A stretch of 64,000 nucleotides of DNA, taken from NCBI GenBank assembly GCA_963693285.1, contig OY848917.1, positions 32,933,245 to 32,997,244 of the forward strand, written 5' to 3'. Below the pieces are notes generated by a model that saw nothing but the letters and a program-made list of their open reading frames with translations, was not told the DNA's origin and made no database searches. A program made the translations under genes and the position numbers. This document shows, piece by piece, positions 61,811 to 64,000 of this stretch. How positions within the stretch are numbered: position 1 is the first letter of the stretch; each line of letters opens with the position of its first letter. The stretch comes from Xestospongia muta (taxonomy: Eukaryota > Porifera > Demospongiae > Haplosclerida > Petrosiidae).

Positions 61811-64000
61811 ATGGTTCGACAAGTGATAGTATATTTTATTCTACTAGCTTCATTGGTCACCTTTGGAGCACCTCAGGTTATCAACTGTACTACTCTCATC
61901 TCTTGTTCACAATGTATTTCAACTGCTTCTTGTGTCTGGTGTTCCACTCCTGGTAGTGCTCAATGTCTGTCTCAAGATAATGCTAACAGTTGCAGGAAAG
62001 ATGATTTACTTCAACCAGCAACTATTATCATTGACAAACAGGAGATTCCTCTCACTGAGGACAATCAAGTATCTTTAAAGTTTGTCAATCTTAAGCTCAG
62101 AGTTAGTGAGCCTGTGAGTTTCTCAGTATCCTTAAAGGCTGCAGAGAACTTTCCTCTTGATCTTTATATGTTAATGGACTTGTCTGGCAGCTTTACACAA
62201 GATCTTGAAACAGTCAAAGAGTTAGCTCCACAACTTCCTCTGGCTCTGCAAAATGTATCATCTGATTTCCTTATTGGCTTTGGGACATTTGTTGATAAAC
62301 CTTCGCTACCATATACTTCATCAATACAATTTAATCAACTTTATATTGTTTCAGGACAACCATCTAGCTGTGGTGGCCAATTACTCTGTACAAAGCCATT
62401 TAACTATGAACATATTATCAGTCTTACAAACTCATCTGATCTTTTCAATTCGTCTGTTCACGAGACTATTATATCAACTAATGTTGATGATCCTGAAGAT
62501 CCGTTTGGTGCTATGTTACAAGCAGTGGTATGTAAAGACTTAATTGGATGGAGAGAAACTTCTATCAAAATAATTCTAGTTATGACAGATGATGTCCTCC
62601 ACACAGCAGGTGATGGACGTCTTGCTGGGATAGTAAAACCTAATGATGGTCAATGTCACACACAATATGATCCACTTTTAAAGAAAACATTGTATACAGA
62701 AAGCCTGACACAAGATTATCCCAGTATAGAACAAGTCAGACAAGCTTTAGAAGATGCCAACATTGTTCCTGTATTTGCAGTAGCAGATTCCTCTGATTCA
62801 TCAATTCTAAGTTTTTACAACAACACAATCAATATGTTACTTGACAGTTCAACAGTACTTTTGTCATCAAATTCAGACAATCTTGAAGAAGTCCTAAGTG
62901 AAGCACATGCCAATGCAATTGCTGATGCTCGTCTTAGTTTTAATCTTCCCAATTATCTCTCAGCTAATGTTACTGTTAACTGTCCTCCTGGATCTACTTA
63001 CTTACCAGATTCCTATGAATGTACTGGCATTGGTAATGGAACAATTAAATTTACAATTACATTGACACTTCAGAAATGTACAGAGAGTCTAAGAAATGGA
63101 AAAAGTGTGCAAATACAATTTAATCTTCGACCATTTGGACAATTTGTGGCTAATATTACTGGATTTTGTGACTGTGCTTGTGAGAAGGAAGAAGAATATA
63201 ACAGCTCTAACTGTAGTAACAATGGGAACATTACTTGTGGTCGATGTTCTTGTTTTGATGGATGGGAAGGAAATGACTGTTCTTGTTCTACTGCTGATTG
63301 TCCTGTGGGTCCAAATGGTATCACATGTAGTGGGAGGGGACAATGTGATTGTGGTCAATGTGTATGTACACAACGAACTGGGCCTATACGAGGAGTCCTT
63401 AATCCTCGTGTTGTAGGAGTTGCTTGTGAATGTAGTAATTATGAATGTGATACTGGCTCCAATGGACTTGTATGTAGTGGGCTTGGCAATTGTACATGTT
63501 CTAATGGTGAGTACACATGTGTATGTCATAACTCTATACTTACAGGACTACCACACACTGGAGAGCGATGTCAATGTTCTCATGACCACTGTATTGATCC
63601 TGATGTAGATACGGTAGCAATATGTAGTGGACGAGGTACTTGTGACCCATGTGAACCTCAAGGGAGAGCTTGTACATGTAACGTAGGCTTTACTGGTATG
63701 TACTGTGAGCAGTCAACAAGAAGAATAGTTGCTGTTTGCAGTAACGATAATGTAGTTAGAGAATGTGTCAAATGCTATGCAAATGTAGCTAAAGATGGTG
63801 GAAGTCCAACATGTTCTGGGTTTACTTGTACAAACTATTCCATATTGTCATCTTATCCTTCTAATCCAGATAGTTATGATATCAATGGAACCATTGAAGG
63901 TAGTACTGAGGAATGTTCCTTTACTGATAGCACAAATTTTTGTGAGTTTGTTTATTTTGTTGGTTTATCAACTCAAAAAAGGGAACAAATCTATGAGGTT
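61811..64000 (+). CDS. Integrin beta subunit (5' part, runs off window)
   Basis: Cell-surface adhesion receptor chain; pairs with an alpha subunit to bind matrix. Signal peptide (1 to about 20, VIVYFILLASLVTFGA), PSI domain from Cys26, then a betaI (VWA) domain: MIDAS D123-x-S125-x-S127 in DLSGSFTQDL, and the metal-site segment N224, D226, P228, E229 in NVDDPEDPF. LIGWR..., ndgqCH and DYPSIEQVRQALEDANIVPV match integrin beta closely. Hybrid/PSI and four Cys-rich I-EGF repeats follow (about 455-660, for example GRCSCFDGWEGNDC). The beta-tail starts near 690 (EECSFTDSTNFCEFVYFV); the membrane segment lies beyond 64000. A 39-nt GTGAGT...TTACAG segment at 63507-63545 is probably an intron; removing it restores I-EGF spacing. 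The first ADMIDAS-type Asp is Gln130. Start chosen as the ATG that opens the signal peptide. Confidence 0.93.
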   Translation, partial: MVRQVIVYFILLASLVTFGAPQVINCTTLISCSQCISTASCVWCSTPGSAQCLSQDNANSCRKDDLLQPATIIIDKQEIPLTEDNQVSLKFVNLKLRVSEPVSFSVSLKAAENFPLDLYMLMDLSGSFTQDLETVKELAPQLPLALQNVSSDFLIGFGTFVDKPSLPYTSSIQFNQLYIVSGQPSSCGGQLLCTKPFNYEHIISLTNSSDLFNSSVHETIISTNVDDPEDPFGAMLQAVVCKDLIGWRETSIKIILVMTDDVLHTAGDGRLAGIVKPNDGQCHTQYDPLLKKTLYTESLTQDYPSIEQVRQALEDANIVPVFAVADSSDSSILSFYNNTINMLLDSSTVLLSSNSDNLEEVLSEAHANAIADARLSFNLPNYLSANVTVNCPPGSTYLPDSYECTGIGNGTIKFTITLTLQKCTESLRNGKSVQIQFNLRPFGQFVANITGFCDCACEKEEEYNSSNCSNNGNITCGRCSCFDGWEGNDCSCSTADCPVGPNGITCSGRGQCDCGQCVCTQRTGPIRGVLNPRVVGVACECSNYECDTGSNGLVCSGLGNCTCSNGEYTCVCHNSILTGLPHTGERCQCSHDHCIDPDVDTVAICSGRGTCDPCEPQGRACTCNVGFTGMYCEQSTRRIVAVCSNDNVVRECVKCYANVAKDGGSPTCSGFTCTNYSILSSYPSNPDSYDINGTIEGSTEECSFTDSTNFCEFVYFVGLSTQKREQIYEV
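63507..63545 (+). other. Apparent 39-nt intron in integrin beta
   Basis: Begins GTGAGT and ends CTTACAG. It is a multiple of 3 and has no in-frame stop, so both spliced and unspliced RNAs stay open. Without it the frame reads CSNG-LPHTGERCQC, normal I-EGF spacing. With it 13 residues including two extra Cys are inserted. Confidence 0.7.

Noticed and set aside
62253..62543. 96-codon plus-strand frame
   Set aside because: Out-of-frame shadow of the integrin betaI domain.
63089..63529. 146-codon Thr/Ser-rich minus-strand frame
   Set aside because: Antisense shadow of the Cys-rich integrin I-EGF coding sequence.
1..64000. Bacterial symbiont contig or viral insertion
   Set aside because: Pervasive GT-AG introns, animal gene families and microsatellites; no viral hallmark gene seen.

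Overview
This is a window of an AT-rich, intron-rich animal nuclear genome. A demosponge, most likely Amphimedon-like, is my best reading. That rests on tiny introns (about 39-45 bp in places), an integrin beta chain, MFAP1, an ankyrin/Roc/COR/death-domain protein, an EF-hand family and a beta-helix plus multi-membrane protein of a kind I know from sponge and cnidarian gene sets. The species call is inference. No prokaryotic operons, CRISPR arrays, rRNA or tRNA genes were seen.

Layout. 0-4 kb: decayed hAT transposase, an EF-hand gene with a membrane tail, a deleted EF-hand copy, and a UDP-glucuronosyltransferase remnant. 5.2-6.1 kb: a collapsed second copy of the 3' half of the next gene. 7.6-24.1 kb (minus): one large gene that I reassembled exon by exon with all phases consistent. 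It encodes ankyrin repeats, a Roc GTPase, a COR-like region, a death domain and a C-terminal membrane helix, about 1316 residues. This is the DAPK domain order without the kinase. Its ankyrin exons lie in a tandem array of about 853 bp per unit, one 99-bp phase-0 exon per unit, with a young hAT insertion in one intron and splice-site loss in two units. 24-36 kb: gene-poor, with a 115-bp tandem array, a death-domain remnant, Harbinger-like and MITE fragments, and unassigned decayed coding sequence. 36.3-41.4 kb: a 344-bp tandem repeat split by about 3.5 kb of inserted sequence that includes a non-LTR-type retrotransposon.

41.4-45.2 kb (plus): a single-exon 1258-residue protein with beta-helix repeats and about nine membrane segments, followed by an SRCR fragment. 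46.8-49.5 kb: a 1.67-kb tandem duplication of the EF-hand gene, one copy frameshifted and one intact. 50.7-57.8 kb (minus): the spliceosomal gene MFAP1 in 13 exons, with a hAT pseudogene and a TIR element in its largest intron. 58.4-59.1 kb: an unidentified spliced fragment. 61.8-64.0 kb (plus): the 5' part of an integrin beta gene, running off the window, with an apparent 39-nt intron.

The genes do not form a pathway. The themes are local duplication followed by decay (EF-hand, ANK-Roc-DD), exon-level tandem amplification, and transposon insertion into introns and repeat arrays.
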